A DNA stretch of 64,000 nt. It comes from JBFONV01 sp040779335 (lineage in GTDB: Bacteria; Pseudomonadota; Gammaproteobacteria; Enterobacterales; Alteromonadaceae). The stretch lies in contig JBFONV010000007.1 in the NCBI GenBank assembly GCA_040779335.1, positions 1 through 64,000 of the forward strand, in the 5' to 3' direction. The stretch's first letter is position 1, and each line of letters begins with the position of its first letter. The position numbers and the translations under genes were made by a program. The notes beneath the pieces are model-generated. The model had not been told where the DNA came from and did not search any database. It saw only the letters and a list, made by a program, of their open reading frames with translations. Positions 21,725 to 35,004 of this stretch are shown one piece after another.

Positions 21725-22642
21725 TTATTCTCCTTGCTCTTTGTTATTTTTGCATAAAGGAAAGCCTAGATTTTCACGCACAGCATAGTAGGCTTCAGCA
21801 CAGGCTTTAGAGAGCGTTCTAACTCGTAATATATAACGTTGCCTTTCGGTAACCGAGATGGCGTGTCTAGCATCTAATAGATTAAACGCATGCGATGCTT
21901 TCATCACTTGTTCATATGCTGGCAGAGGTAAGTTAGCTTCAATTAATTTTTGACTATCTTTTTCACATTGATCAAATTGCTTAAACAACGCATCAACATC
22001 TGCATGTTCGAAGTTATAAGCAGACTGCTCGACTTCGTTTTGATGAAAAACGTCTCCATATAAGACTTTTCCCATAGGACCGTCAGTCCAAACAAGATCA
22101 TAAATACTGTCGACGTTTTGAATATACATCGCCAAGCGTTCTAAACCATAGGTAATTTCACCCGTGACTGGCGCACACTCTAAACCACCAACTTGTTGGA
22201 AATAGGTAAACTGAGTAATCTCCATACCATTTAACCAGATCTCCCAACCAAGTCCCCATGCACCTAGCGTTGGCGACTCCCAGTTATCTTCCACGAAACG
22301 AATATCATGAACTAGCGGATCGATACCTAGCTCTTTTAGCGAGTTTAGGTAAAGCTCTTGAATGTTCTTAGGAGAAGGCTTAAGCATTACCTGAAATTGA
22401 TAGTAATGTTGTAAACGATTTGGATTTTCGCCATATCGACCATCAGTAGGACGACGACACGGTTGCACATAAGCACTGCTCATTGGCTCAGGACCAATTG
22501 CTCGTAAGAAAGTCATTGGATGAAAGGTCCCTGCCCCTACTTCCAAATCTAACGGTTGTATTATGACGCACCCTTGACGAGACCAATAGTCTTGCAGCTG
22601 TAAGATGAGTCCCTGAAAGGTTTTAATATTAAACGTACTCAT
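21725..22642 (-). CDS. glyQ: Glycyl-tRNA synthetase alpha subunit GlyQ
   Basis: The 305-residue catalytic alpha chain of the class II glycyl-tRNA synthetase. Family blocks are visible: [17 protein letters not shown], the [19 protein letters not shown] class II motif 2 loop (about 58-76) and [35 protein letters not shown] follows. A TATAAT (22687-22682) lies 40 bases upstream of the ATG on the minus strand as a probable -10, but with no convincing -35. Forms an operon with glyS. Confidence 0.97.
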   Translation of the reverse strand: MSTFNIKTFQGLILQLQDYWSRQGCVIIQPLDLEVGAGTFHPMTFLRAIGPEPMSSAYVQPCRRPTDGRYGENPNRLQHYYQFQVMLKPSPKNIQELYLNSLKELGIDPLVHDIRFVEDNWESPTLGAWGLGWEIWLNGMEITQFTYFQQVGGLECAPVTGEITYGLERLAMYIQNVDSIYDLVWTDGPMGKVLYGDVFHQNEVEQSAYNFEHADVDALFKQFDQCEKDSQKLIEANLPLPAYEQVMKASHAFNLLDARHAISVTERQRYILRVRTLSKACAEAYYAVRENLGFPLCKNNKEQGE

Positions 22643-22749
22643 GTTTATCCGATATTACGATAGTAAAAAATAAGATAGCCAATTATACCCATACAAGGGG
22701 TTATTAGCCTAGTTACACCATTATTTTTGGTTTTATTAACTCTAATTAT

Positions 22750-22789
22750 AAAAATAATTAAAAATGCCCGATATGGTGACCGGGCATTA
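22750..22789 (-). terminator. Intrinsic terminator of an orphan transcript upstream of glyQ
   Basis: On the minus strand AATGCCCG - ten-base loop - CGGGCATT is followed by TTTAATTATTTTT. It is about 100 bases upstream of glyQ and far downstream of the gyrB terminator, so it is not the end of either coding gene. Confidence 0.65.
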
Positions 22790-23068
22790 ATTCGCTTGTA
22801 TTACTCCTCTATTACGATGGAAACAAGCGCTCCAAATATACTATGGTATAAAGGAGGACAAGAATTGTACATGACATCATTGGTTTGATCTACGGAGCAG
22901 TTAATGTTCAACAACAATTTTTAAACGATAATGCTATTTGTAAGCTTTATTAATATCTCCTTAAGGTTACTCAACTTTGTAACAGCGGTTTGTCACGAGT
23001 AAATGGATGTTATATTGAAGTTGTATTAAGCAAAATCGAGAATGTTTACTCTTTACACATCAAAGCAA
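22752..23068 (-). ncRNA. Candidate small RNA between gyrB and glyQ
   Basis: This 526-base gap (22643-23168) has no credible protein gene. On the minus strand a near-consensus promoter (TAGACA, 16 bases, TATAAT; 23102-23075) sits just downstream of the gyrB terminator, and a good terminator (22788-22750) lies about 300 bases later. The interval would give a roughly 315-nt transcript. It contains an internal complementary pair CGCTTGT/ACAAGCG near the 3' end. I do not recognise it as 6S, tmRNA, RNase P or SRP RNA. A 21-codon reading frame near its 3' end lacks a ribosome site. Inference only. Confidence 0.3.
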
Positions 23069-23074
23069 ATATTT

Positions 23075-23102
23075 ATTATAAAATTCAACGGGTTAATGTC
23101 TA
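23075..23102 (-). promoter_or_regulatory. Near-consensus sigma-70 promoter after gyrB
   Basis: Minus strand TAGACA (23102-23097), a 16-base spacer, then TATAAT (23080-23075). It is placed after the gyrB terminator and reads into the non-coding interval toward glyQ. It would drive the candidate small RNA or act as a distal glyQS promoter. Confidence 0.4.
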
Positions 23103-23118
23103 ATATGAATTTCAGGTA

Positions 23119-23149
23119 CAAAAAAGGGCTACACAATGGTAGCCCTCTT
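23119..23149 (-). terminator. gyrB intrinsic terminator
   Basis: Minus strand AGGGCTAC - CATTGT - GTAGCCCTTTTTT, twenty bases after the gyrB stop codon; it ends the dnaA-dnaN-recF-gyrB unit. Confidence 0.85.
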
Positions 23150-23168
23150 GCTATGCTAATGATAAAAA

Positions 23169-26706
<3,538 letters not shown>

Positions 26707-26707
<1 letters not shown>

Positions 26708-27810
26708 TACAATCGCATGGGCATTACAACGTAAATAGCTTCGCCTGAATCGCTTCCTTCAATAACAACGCTACTATTTGCATCCGCCAGAGTAAATTTA
26801 ACATTACTATCTTTAATGGCGTTAAGCACATCTAGTACGTAATTCACGTTAAAACCAATTTCAACATCATCGAACGGAAAGTCTATTTCTATGACTTCTT
26901 CAGCTTGCTCTTGCTCTGGGTTATTCGCAGTTATCTTTAACTCAGTTTTTGAAAAATTTAATCTAACACCTTTGAATTTCTCGTTCGACAAAATAGATGC
27001 TCGAGATAAAACTTGTCTTAACTGGTCTTTATTTGTCTCTAGTACTTTGTCGCCGTTACGAGGTAACACTCGGCGATAATCAGGGAAACGTCCATCAACT
27101 AGCTTACTAGTAAAAGAAAATTCCTGATCTATTATTCGAATATGATTGGATCCCATAAATACTTGGATTTCTTCGTCAACAGGGTCAAGTAAACGAATAA
27201 TCTCCAAAATACCTTTACGAGGCACTATCACTTGTCTTGCAGGTAACACTAGTGCCTCATTTTTTATCTTGCAAATAGCTAAGCGATGGCCATCAGTAGC
27301 AACAGAACGAATTTCATCGCCTTCTGTTTCTATAGACATGCCATTCAAATAATATCTAACATCTTGATTTGCCATAGAAAAATGAGTACTTTCGATCAAG
27401 CGAAGCAAGTCAGATTTGAGTAATTTAAACTCAACATCGCCCTTCCATTCTTCAATATTTGGAAAATCAGTTGCAGGCAAGGTTGAAAGAGAATATTTGC
27501 TTCTGCCTGTACTTATCTTGATTACATCATTTTCAGATTCAAAAGTAAGAACAGAGTCATCTGGTAAACTCTTACAGATATCAAGTAACTTCCTGGCTGG
27601 AATTGTAATTTTTCCATCTTCAGCGTGATTATCTACTTGTGCGTAAGCAACCATTTCTAGTTCTAAATCAGTCGCTGTCAAAGTTAACGATTGGCCATTA
27701 ACGTCTAGCAAAATATTACCCAATATAGGCAAGGTGCTCTTTCTTTCAACAGCACCCGAAACCAATAATAATGGCTTTAATAATAATTCCCTGTTTAATG
27801 AAAACTTCAT
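26707..27810 (-). CDS. dnaN: DNA polymerase III beta sliding clamp DnaN
   Basis: A 367-residue processivity clamp forming a dimeric ring around DNA. Three tandem clamp folds (about 1-120, 121-245, 246-367) are typical. Visible landmarks are MKFSLNRELLLKPL, ILGNILLDV, the groove residues TDGHRLA (about 172-178) and the canonical C-terminal VMPMRL. It starts 30 bases after dnaA and overlaps recF, as in the standard dnaA-dnaN-recF-gyrB operon. Confidence 0.97.
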
Positions 27811-27840
27811 TCTTTAACCTGCTTTAGATTCTTGACCCTT

Positions 27841-29208
27841 TTATGAAGAAAGGGTTCTTATTAAATTTGAATAATCTTCTTTGATATCATGAGTTTCTTC
27901 CCGCAAGCTTTTTACTTTGCGACACGCATGCAATACCGTTGTATGATCTCTACCACCGAATGCGTCACCAATTTCAGGTAAACTGTGGTTAGTTAACTCT
28001 TTAGATAATGCCATTGCAATCTGTCTAGGTCTAGCAACAGATCTATTTCTTCTTTTTGAAAGTAAATCTGCAACTTTAATTTTATAGTACTCGGCAACGG
28101 TTCGTTGAATATTATCAATAGTAACGAGCTTGTCTTGCAGCGCCAACAAATCGCGTAATGCTTCGCGAACGAAGTCAATAGTTATCGCCCTACCAGTAAA
28201 GTTTGCGTTAGCGATAACTCGATTTAGCGCCCCCTCTAACTCTCTTACATTAGAGCGTAAACGTTTAGCAATAAAAAACGCCACTTCATCTGCCAGATTA
28301 ATGTGGCTTTCTTGTGCTTTACGTTTAAGGATAGCTACCCTCGTTTCTAACTCAGGCGGTTCAATGGCAAGCGTTAACCCCCAGCCGAAACGAGATTTTA
28401 ACCTGTCTTCGACACCATCTATTTCTTTAGGGTATCGATCACTCGTTAATATTATTTGCTGGTTACCTTCTAATAACGCGTTAAAAGTATGAAAGAACTC
28501 TTCTTGAGTGCGCTCTTTATTCGCGAAAAATTGTATATCATCAATTAAAAGCGCATCAACAGAACGATAATACTGTTTAAACTTTTCAATCGCATTGTTT
28601 TGTAGCGCTTTAACCATATCTTGTACAAACCGCTCAGAATGCATATAGGCGATCTTGGCGTTAGGTTTATTCAGTAATATGCCATTACCAACTGCGTGCA
28701 ACAAATGGGTTTTACCCAATCCAGTTCCACCGTAAATAAACAAAGGATTATATGCAGCACCAGGATTATCAGCGACTTGCGAAGCAGCCGCTCTTGCGAG
28801 TTGGTTGGACTTACCCTCAACAAAATTGTCAAACGTATATTTAACCCTAACATTAGGTCTTTTAGGAATGTTAGTTTCACTATCCAACGACGTCTTGGCA
28901 TTATTTTGCTTGATAGCGTCTAAGACGTTAGGTGTAGGAATAACTTCGGCACTTGAAAGTGGTTTGCTACCGACATCAAATCGTAACAAAGGAGGATCTG
29001 CAGCATCTTGCATCGACACTAATTCGTTAATACGACTAACATATTTATCTCGTACCCAATCTAGTACAAAACGATTTGGCGCGTACAAGGTCATAATGTT
29101 TTCATCTACGACACATTGCAGTGGGCGTATCCACATACTAAATTGTTGCGCAGGCAATTCTTCCTGAAGAACAGAAAGGCATTTCTGCCAAAGAGAATGA
29201 TCCAACAA
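27841..29208 (-). CDS. dnaA: Chromosomal replication initiator DnaA
   Basis: A 455-residue AAA+ initiator that binds DnaA boxes and melts oriC. Domain I (about 1-85) shows [14 protein letters not shown] and FSMWIRPLQ, and a variable linker follows. The AAA+ domain has [13 protein letters not shown] (about 160), LLIDDIQFF (Walker B), [10 protein letters not shown] and [10 protein letters not shown] (arginine finger region). Domain IV has the DnaA signature [12 protein letters not shown]. The start is TTG: two tandem TTG codons (29208 and 29205) follow AGGAG, and the second has the better six-base spacing. A weak start codon may limit DnaA synthesis, as GTG does in E. coli. Confidence 0.97.
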   Translation of the reverse strand: MLDHSLWQKCLSVLQEELPAQQFSMWIRPLQCVVDENIMTLYAPNRFVLDWVRDKYVSRINELVSMQDAADPPLLRFDVGSKPLSSAEVIPTPNVLDAIKQNNAKTSLDSETNIPKRPNVRVKYTFDNFVEGKSNQLARAAASQVADNPGAAYNPLFIYGGTGLGKTHLLHAVGNGILLNKPNAKIAYMHSERFVQDMVKALQNNAIEKFKQYYRSVDALLIDDIQFFANKERTQEEFFHTFNALLEGNQQIILTSDRYPKEIDGVEDRLKSRFGWGLTLAIEPPELETRVAILKRKAQESHINLADEVAFFIAKRLRSNVRELEGALNRVIANANFTGRAITIDFVREALRDLLALQDKLVTIDNIQRTVAEYYKIKVADLLSKRRNRSVARPRQIAMALSKELTNHSLPEIGDAFGGRDHTTVLHACRKVKSLREETHDIKEDYSNLIRTLSS

Positions 29209-29294
29209 AAGCTCCTGGAGATTATGTCCCTAAAGAATGAAAACAATTTCAAATTAAATTAGAGCACAAAGGATAATTTTTATAATATCCGCCT

Positions 29295-29323
29295 ATTATT
29301 ACTATAGTTATCCACAAGTGCAA
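29295..29323 (-). promoter_or_regulatory. Putative dnaA promoter with DnaA box in its spacer
   Basis: Minus strand TTGCAC (29323-29318), a 17-base spacer and AATAAT (29300-29295). The perfect DnaA box TTATCCACA (29308-29316, plus orientation) lies wholly within the spacer, so bound DnaA should occlude polymerase. Autorepression by DnaA is known in E. coli; here it is inferred. Confidence 0.45.
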
Positions 29324-29568
29324 TATTGACATTTAAATAATAATTTATATTTTTTTATAAATAAATTTAACGATTTGATATATATATACTTTAATAGATA
29401 TATAGACTTTAATAATGCTAAAAATAAATCATTATATTATTTAGCTATTATGAGCATATTTGCATTTAGATTAAACTATAAACGTTACTAATGTGATGAA
29501 ACTGTGGATATATTAAAGATCACAAGGATCCTCAAACGATCCATAAAGTAATTTAGCTGAGATAAATA

Positions 29569-29597
29569 TTGACAATGCTCCCATCTCTATATAAAAT
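29569..29597 (+). promoter_or_regulatory. rpmH operon promoter
   Basis: TTGACA (29569-29574), a 17-base spacer and TAAAAT (29592-29597): a near-perfect sigma-70 promoter. It gives a leader of about 70 bases before rpmH and probably drives rpmH-rnpA-yidD-yidC. Confidence 0.7.
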
Positions 29598-29672
29598 TCT
29601 GCCTCTTTTTTAGACCCAGTGTGCTCACTAAGGCTGTTTTGCCAGGGCAACAACAACCGACGGATTAGCGTA

Positions 29673-29807
29673 ATGAAAAGAACATTTCAACCTAGCGTAT
29701 TAAAGCGTAAACGTAACCACGGATTCCGTGCACGTATGGCAACTAAGAATGGCCGTGCAGTAATAGCACGTCGTCGTGCTAAAGGCCGTGCTCGTTTAAG
29801 TGCTTAA
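29673..29807 (+). CDS. rpmH: 50S ribosomal protein L34
   Basis: A 44-residue, highly basic large-subunit protein. It starts at the ATG at 29673 with [20 protein letters not shown] and ends in [13 protein letters not shown], matching L34 over its full length. First gene of the conserved rpmH-rnpA-yidD-yidC-mnmE cluster. Upstream in-frame codons back to 29619 lie in the leader and are not part of L34. Confidence 0.98.
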   Translation: MKRTFQPSVLKRKRNHGFRARMATKNGRAVIARRRAKGRARLSA

Positions 29808-29845
29808 TCTCTTTTTTAATTACTTTAAGTAAGAGATAAGTAACC

Positions 29846-30205
29846 ATGATGGTTACATATGAATTTAATCGGGAGTCACGTTTACTGACTCCCGGTCACT
29901 TTCAAAATGTATTTTCTAACCCTACCCGTTTTGGCTCTAGCCATATCACTGTACTTGTTCGAACAAATCCTCAAAACAATAATCGTCTCGGTTTAGCAAT
30001 AGCTAAAAAAAGAATCAAACTTGCTGTACAACGAAATCGTATAAAAAGACTGATCAGAGAAAGTTTTCGTTTAAATCAGCATAATTTGCCCCATATAGAT
30101 ATAGTTGTCATGGTTAAATCAGGCACTGATAATCTAGAAAACAAAGAAATAACTCAACAATTAGAAAAAATATGGCGAAAGATAATACAACGCCACAAAC
30201 GCTAG
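29846..30205 (+). CDS. rnpA: Ribonuclease P protein component RnpA
   Basis: A 119-residue basic protein subunit of RNase P, which matures tRNA 5' ends together with the rnpB RNA (not in this window). The family features [33 protein letters not shown] and [10 protein letters not shown] (the RNR motif region, about 50-75) are clear. Two tandem ATG codons are possible starts. The 3' end overlaps yidD by 34 bases in another frame, a common arrangement. Confidence 0.95.
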   Translation: MMVTYEFNRESRLLTPGHFQNVFSNPTRFGSSHITVLVRTNPQNNNRLGLAIAKKRIKLAVQRNRIKRLIRESFRLNQHNLPHIDIVVMVKSGTDNLENKEITQQLEKIWRKIIQRHKR

Positions 30206-30420
30206 CAATTACGCTTATAAAAGCTTACCAACGCTTATTAAGCCCGTTGCTCGGCAATAATTGTAGATTTAATCCAACCTGCTCTCATTACGCCATTGAA
30301 GCAATAAATCGCTTTGGTGTGATAAAAGGTTGTTGGATAGCAGGCAAACGTATACTAAAATGCCACCCACTTAATGCGGGAGGAGACGATCCCGTGCCAA
30401 CATCAAAAAAAGAGAAATAA
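30172..30420 (+). CDS. yidD: Membrane protein insertion efficiency factor YidD
   Basis: An 82-residue small membrane-associated protein that aids YidC-dependent insertion. The hallmark is [23 protein letters not shown] (Cys pair) followed by [24 protein letters not shown]. An amphipathic N-terminal helix is present. It overlaps rnpA and precedes yidC by six bases. Confidence 0.95.
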   Translation: MAKDNTTPQTLAITLIKAYQRLLSPLLGNNCRFNPTCSHYAIEAINRFGVIKGCWIAGKRILKCHPLNAGGDDPVPTSKKEK

Positions 30421-30426
30421 CATATT

Positions 30427-32091
30427 ATGGAATCTCAACGCAGTTTTCTTTTTATTGCGCTAATGGTTGTGAGTTATTTGCTATTTCAGCAATGGCAACT
30501 TGATAACGCTCCAGCCCCAGCAGAAATAACAACTACAATTTCTGATACAGAAGAAACACAAAACCAAGATTTTGTCCCTGAATCAAGTGAGTTAGCAACT
30601 CCGACTGTCACTAAAAAAGTTTCAACTGCGCAATTAATTGATGTTAAAACAGATTTACTTGCTGTCAAAATCAATACTCGTGGTGGCGATATTGTTGAAG
30701 TCAAATTACTAAAATTTGAGACAGAACAAGGCAGCGGCATTCCTTATACTGTTATGCAAAATGGTGCGCTAAAATACATAGCACAAAGTGGCTTAACGGG
30801 CGCAAACGGCATAGACCGTACCATACCAGGAAGACCTATTTATCAAACATCAGCCAAAATCTATACTTTAGAAAATCAAGATAAAATGCTGGTAGACCTA
30901 TATTATGCGGGCGCAGATGGTCTTTCGGTAACCAAACGATATACCTTTGAACAAAATAGCTACAAAATTACTGTTGATTACTTAATTGAAAACAACACTG
31001 AAACGAATATTAGCGTGCAAATGTATGGCCAATTAAAACAATCTAGCGCCGTTGATACTTCAAGTGGCTTAGTACCAACGTATAGAGGCGCAGCGTTTTC
31101 TACCTCAGAAGAACGCTATGAAAAATATGACTTTGATGACATAGCTGATGCAAACCTAAACAAGTCAACTCAAGGTGGTTGGGTAGCAATGTTACAGCAT
31201 TACTTTGTATCATCATGGGTTCCAGACGCACAAAGTACCAACCAACTTTACACTAGCTATTCGTCAAATGGCGATGCGGTTATAGGTTATAAAGCACCAG
31301 TAACCATTGTTGAAGCAAATAGCCAAGCAACCACATCAGCAACTTTTTATGTTGGCCCTAAAGATCAAGATGCATTAGACGCCATATCTGAGCATTTAGG
31401 CTTAACCATTGATTACGGATTCCTATTCATGATCAGTAAGCCATTATATGGTTTACTCACTGCAATCCAATCGGGTGAATTTAGTTTATTCGGATTTTCA
31501 TTTGATTTTGGCGGCGTAGGAAATTGGGGTATCGCGATAATTATTATTACTTTGATAGTAAAAGGCGGCATGTATCCACTAACCAAAGCCCAATATACTT
31601 CGATGGCAAAAATGCGCGCATTACAGCCTAAGATGACGCAATTGAAAGAACGTTTTGGTGACGATCGTCAAAAAATGTCCCAAGCGATGATGGAATTATA
31701 TAAAAAGGAAAAAGTTAACCCTGCTGGTGGTTGCTTACCCCTTATTATCCAAATGCCAATATTCTTAGCCCTTTATTGGGTGTTTTTAGAAAGTGTTGAA
31801 TTAAGACATGCTCCATTCGCATTATGGATACAAGATTTATCATCTCAAGATCCGTTTTATATACTGCCGATATTAATGGGTATCAGTATGTTTATAATGC
31901 AAAAAATGCAACCAATGACAATACAAGATCCAATGCAACAGAAAATCATGCAGTATATGCCTGTTATGTTTACCGTATTTTTCTTCTGGTTCCCTTCAGG
32001 ATTAGTTCTTTATTGGTTAGTCAGTAATATTATTTCAATTGTTCAAATGAAAATAATCTTTAGTGGCATAGAAAAAGCTAAAGCCAAATAA
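30427..32091 (+). CDS. yidC: Membrane protein insertase YidC
   Basis: A 554-residue inner-membrane insertase and chaperone acting alone or with SecYEG. TM1 is at residues 5-20. A large periplasmic beta domain covers about 60-335. The conserved core has KGGMYPLTKAQYTSMAKM with the groove arginine/lysine context, GGCLPLIIQMPIF, and the last TM segments (FTVFFFWFPSGLVLYWLVSN). Fourth gene of rpmH-rnpA-yidD-yidC; a strong terminator follows, so mnmE is probably transcribed separately. Confidence 0.97.
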   Translation: MESQRSFLFIALMVVSYLLFQQWQLDNAPAPAEITTTISDTEETQNQDFVPESSELATPTVTKKVSTAQLIDVKTDLLAVKINTRGGDIVEVKLLKFETEQGSGIPYTVMQNGALKYIAQSGLTGANGIDRTIPGRPIYQTSAKIYTLENQDKMLVDLYYAGADGLSVTKRYTFEQNSYKITVDYLIENNTETNISVQMYGQLKQSSAVDTSSGLVPTYRGAAFSTSEERYEKYDFDDIADANLNKSTQGGWVAMLQHYFVSSWVPDAQSTNQLYTSYSSNGDAVIGYKAPVTIVEANSQATTSATFYVGPKDQDALDAISEHLGLTIDYGFLFMISKPLYGLLTAIQSGEFSLFGFSFDFGGVGNWGIAIIIITLIVKGGMYPLTKAQYTSMAKMRALQPKMTQLKERFGDDRQKMSQAMMELYKKEKVNPAGGCLPLIIQMPIFLALYWVFLESVELRHAPFALWIQDLSSQDPFYILPILMGISMFIMQKMQPMTIQDPMQQKIMQYMPVMFTVFFFWFPSGLVLYWLVSNIISIVQMKIIFSGIEKAKAK

Positions 32092-32111
32092 CAAAAAATA
32101 CTAATTAATTT

Positions 32112-32138
32112 AAAGGCGACCAATAGGTCGCCTTTTGT
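32112..32138 (+). terminator. yidC terminator
   Basis: AAAGGCGACC - AATA - GGTCGCCTTTTG, a perfect ten-base stem and T-run, twenty bases after the yidC stop. Confidence 0.9.
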
Positions 32139-32203
32139 TTATCTATATTAATAAAGTAAAATAGATTTATTAATTTAATTATACAAACGAGTATGTGAGC
32201 CTA

Positions 32204-33577
32204 ATGTTAAACACCAACTTTCAAGAAACCATTGCTGCGCAAGCAACAGCCCCCGGTAGAGGTGGTGTTGGCATTATAAGAATATCAGGTCCAGAGGCGC
32301 AAACAGCCGCCAAAATTATTCTTGGTAAAGTACCAGAGATCAGAAAAGCAGAATACCTATCCTTTAACGATACAAAACAAAACGTATTAGATCAGGGAAT
32401 TGCTTTATATTTCAAGGCACCAAATTCTTTTACCGGTGAAGACGTATTGGAATTACAAGGCCATGGCGGGCCCGTTATTTTAGACATGTTATTAAAAGAA
32501 GTTTTGGCGATACCTAAAATAAGAATGGCTAAACCCGGAGAATTTAGCGAACAAGCTTTTCTCAACGACAAACTCGATCTAACGCAAGCAGAAGCGATAG
32601 CAGATTTAATTAACTCCAGCTCAGAGCAAGCAGCTCGTTGTGCCCTACACTCTTTACAAGGAAGTTTTTCAACGCTTGTTCATAACATGGTTGAGAGTAT
32701 TATTCACTTGCGCATGTATGTTGAAGCCGCGATTGACTTTCCAGAAGAAGAGATTAATTTTCTTGCTGATAAAAAAATAGTTACCGATCTGAAAAGTATT
32801 ATCTCAAAAGTTGAAGACGTCAAAAAACAGGCTCAACAGGGCAGCATAATAAGAGAAGGCATGCGAGTCGTTATTGCCGGTAGACCAAATGCCGGAAAGT
32901 CTAGTCTATTAAACGCGCTTAGTGGCAAAGATACTGCCATAGTTACCGATATAGAGGGCACCACTCGCGATGTTTTGACCGAACAGATTCACATTGATGG
33001 TATGCCATTACATATTATTGATACTGCAGGTTTACGTGACAGTGAAGATAAAGTAGAACAAATAGGTATTGAACGAGCCTGGCAAGAAATCAATCAAGCA
33101 GACAGAATTTTATTCATGACAGATTCAAGCAGTCATATATCACTTGAACCCCAAGAAATATGGCCAGAATTCTTTAGCAAACTTCCTGAAAATATTGGTT
33201 TAACCATAATAAGAAACAAGGCCGATTTAAGCGAATCTGTTACCGGTTACAGTGAGCAAAACAACCATCCTGTCGTCACTCTATCCGCTAAAACAGGCCA
33301 AGGAATAAATGAGCTAAAAGAACACTTAAAAGATATTATGGGCTATCAAGGCAGCACAGAGGGTGGTTTTATGGCACGCAGAAGGCACCTTGTCGCATTA
33401 GAAAACGCCTACCAGCATCTCAATACAGGATTAGATCAACTTGAATCTTATGTTGCAGGTGAAATACTCGCTGAAGAGCTTCGTCTATGCCAGCAAGAAT
33501 TAGATAAAATTACCGGTGAATTCACCAGCGACGACCTGCTCGGGAAAATATTTTCATCATTTTGTATTGGTAAATAA
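32204..33577 (+). CDS. mnmE: tRNA modification GTPase MnmE (TrmE)
   Basis: A 457-residue GTPase that, with MnmG, makes the 5-aminomethyl modifications of wobble uridine. The N-terminal domain has [15 protein letters not shown], a helical domain follows, and the embedded G domain shows [14 protein letters not shown] (G1, about 223-236), EGTTRD (G2), DTAGLRD (G3) and NKAD (G4). The conserved C-terminal FCIGK, including its key cysteine, is intact. I favour the ATG at 32204; a GTG at 32195 is possible. Its partner mnmG lies just across oriC. Confidence 0.96.
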   Translation: MLNTNFQETIAAQATAPGRGGVGIIRISGPEAQTAAKIILGKVPEIRKAEYLSFNDTKQNVLDQGIALYFKAPNSFTGEDVLELQGHGGPVILDMLLKEVLAIPKIRMAKPGEFSEQAFLNDKLDLTQAEAIADLINSSSEQAARCALHSLQGSFSTLVHNMVESIIHLRMYVEAAIDFPEEEINFLADKKIVTDLKSIISKVEDVKKQAQQGSIIREGMRVVIAGRPNAGKSSLLNALSGKDTAIVTDIEGTTRDVLTEQIHIDGMPLHIIDTAGLRDSEDKVEQIGIERAWQEINQADRILFMTDSSSHISLEPQEIWPEFFSKLPENIGLTIIRNKADLSESVTGYSEQNNHPVVTLSAKTGQGINELKEHLKDIMGYQGSTEGGFMARRRHLVALENAYQHLNTGLDQLESYVAGEILAEELRLCQQELDKITGEFTSDDLLGKIFSSFCIGK

Positions 33578-33624
33578 CATGCTACATTGTTTCAAATAAT
33601 TTTTATCAAGTATCAAGAGTAATA

Positions 33625-34113
33625 ATGAAGCAGTCAAAATACACTATTTTATCAGTACTATTTTATCTAACAATTAACAACAGCATGGCACAGGAAATTT
33701 CAGATGAATTATTAAAATGTGATGAAATTAAAGATGACGTAAAAAGGCTGAATTGCTTCGATATGTACATTGTAAAAAATAAAAAAAATCTAGAAATTAA
33801 AAGTAATAAGCAGGAATTATCTAAAGCAAATATCGACAACTTAACATCTTCATTTGGAGTAGCACATAAATATACAAATGAAGAACGAGAGTTCAGTGAA
33901 ATTACGGCAACAATAACTTCTGTTAAGCGTAATAAACGTAATAAATGGATAATAACATTAGATAATGATCAAATATGGCATGAGAAAAGAGGCGACAAAC
34001 ACGCAAAATTTATCGTTGGAGATGAAGTAATCATTAAACGCGGTATGATGAACGGATTTAAGCTCAAAAAACTAGGTACAAAAAGAGTTATCAATGTTAT
34101 GCGTGTAAAATAA
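33625..34113 (+). CDS. Small secreted protein of unknown function
   Basis: A 162-residue lysine-rich protein. A signal peptide (residues 1-22, cleaved after SMA) is followed by CDEIKDDVKRLNCFD. This CxxIxDxxxRLxCFD pattern is shared by several periplasmic proteins, including type VI-associated VasI-like and PldA-like proteins. The C-terminal part (about 92-162) looks like a small beta barrel (WIITLDNDQIWHEK, then VGDEVIIKRG and FKLKKLG). I do not recognise a specific family. It follows mnmE by 47 bases and is convergent with the Sel1-like gene. Codon use is more AT-rich than its neighbours by eye. Confidence 0.6.
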   Translation: MKQSKYTILSVLFYLTINNSMAQEISDELLKCDEIKDDVKRLNCFDMYIVKNKKNLEIKSNKQELSKANIDNLTSSFGVAHKYTNEEREFSEITATITSVKRNKRNKWIITLDNDQIWHEKRGDKHAKFIVGDEVIIKRGMMNGFKLKKLGTKRVINVMRVK

Positions 34114-34314
34114 CAAAATTATTTTGAGGAACATATCTAGTAATAAACATTAACTAATGCAGTCCAATTTATGGCATAGCATTAATTATATAAATCAACT
34201 TCCTTAGATATTTCCTCAGAATTTATCTGATAAAAGCAGCGCATTTACGACACAATATGTATTAAAATTGGTTAGTTGCTAAAAATAAATGTTATAAACG
34301 GCATTATCTTTTCG

Positions 34315-34848
34315 TTATAGACCAACAATATTATTCTCTGTTTCATCATCAACATAATAATGACCTTTTCTAACCTCCATTTTTGAACAACTATGAGTCG
34401 GCTTTCTAGAACCTAACTCTTTAACGTTACTGCATTTCATGCGCTGTGCCTTAACTCCATAACTGTCAATGTAACTTTTTGCCATAACTTGAGCATTTTC
34501 TAAATAATCTGAGGGCAATTTACTTTCAAGCATGTTCAGCGGCTTAATCCAAACTTTACTTTTTTGCTCATTAGCCACACTAAGCCATGCATAACTTTTC
34601 ATTAAATCTTGCTCAGTACCTTGGCTATTTAAATACATAGTTCCAACTATGTATTGCGCGGTTTTATCCCCTCTTTTCGCATATAACTCCAATTCAGGGA
34701 GCGCTTTGCTATATTCCGACTCTTTGTATAACGTTAACGCTAGTCTAAGTTCTTTATTATATTCATTTATGTCCATTGCTCTGTCAGAAGAATGTACATT
34801 AGCTACAAAAATAAATGTGATAAAAAACACTGTAATTACTTTAATCAT
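34315..34848 (-). CDS. Secreted Sel1-repeat-like protein
   Basis: A 177-residue protein with a signal peptide (MIKVITVFFITFIFVANVHS). One or two Sel1/TPR-like helix pairs cover about 28-85 (ALPELELYAKRGDKTAQYIVGTMY, LNSQGTEQDLMKSYAWLSVA). A C-terminal tail with two cysteines (MKCS, HSCSKM) follows. Sel1 repeats mediate protein contacts; the function here is unknown. I start at the ATG at 34848, which begins the signal peptide; a TTG at 34869 is the alternative. It is divergent from mioC and convergent with 33625-34113; the 201 bases between the latter two contain no obvious terminator. Confidence 0.6.
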   Translation of the reverse strand: MIKVITVFFITFIFVANVHSSDRAMDINEYNKELRLALTLYKESEYSKALPELELYAKRGDKTAQYIVGTMYLNSQGTEQDLMKSYAWLSVANEQKSKVWIKPLNMLESKLPSDYLENAQVMAKSYIDSYGVKAQRMKCSNVKELGSRKPTHSCSKMEVRKGHYYVDDETENNIVGL

Positions 34849-35004
34849 AAACTTAGTCTCAATAATCAATATGCGTATATAATAGCGCTTATCAATATTT
34901 CTATGCTTTTCAAAATGTAACTATCTGTAAAAAGGGTATTACGAGTCTTTTATATTAAAGAAAGGTTAGTAATATATATTTAAAGCATAACTTACAGGAT
35001 TTTT

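Larger units (their letters stand above)
29209..29672. other. dnaA-rpmH divergent intergenic region
   Basis: A 464-base, very AT-rich divergent control region with no gene. It contains the dnaA promoter with a perfect DnaA box (29308-29316), a one-mismatch box on the minus strand (ATATCCACA, 29511-29503), several GATC sites near 29519-29542 and the rpmH promoter (29569-29597). The AT-only centre (about 29330-29450) could help unwinding or bind nucleoid proteins, but I see no further defined site there. The full oriC signature is at 35449-35856 instead. Confidence 0.6.

Noticed and set aside
22797..22862. 21-codon minus-strand peptide (MSCTILVLL...) inside the gyrB-glyQ gap
   Set aside because: No Shine-Dalgarno before either ATG and no wider support; too short to claim.
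28130..29167. Several open frames of 60-120 codons antisense to dnaA, and similar ones opposite gyrB, dnaN and glmS
   Set aside because: They are shadows of strongly conserved genes with no ribosome sites or recognisable products.
29209..29672. The dnaA-rpmH gap as the main replication origin
   Set aside because: It has one perfect DnaA box and few GATC sites; the mioC-mnmG gap has the full box set, GATC cluster and unwinding region.
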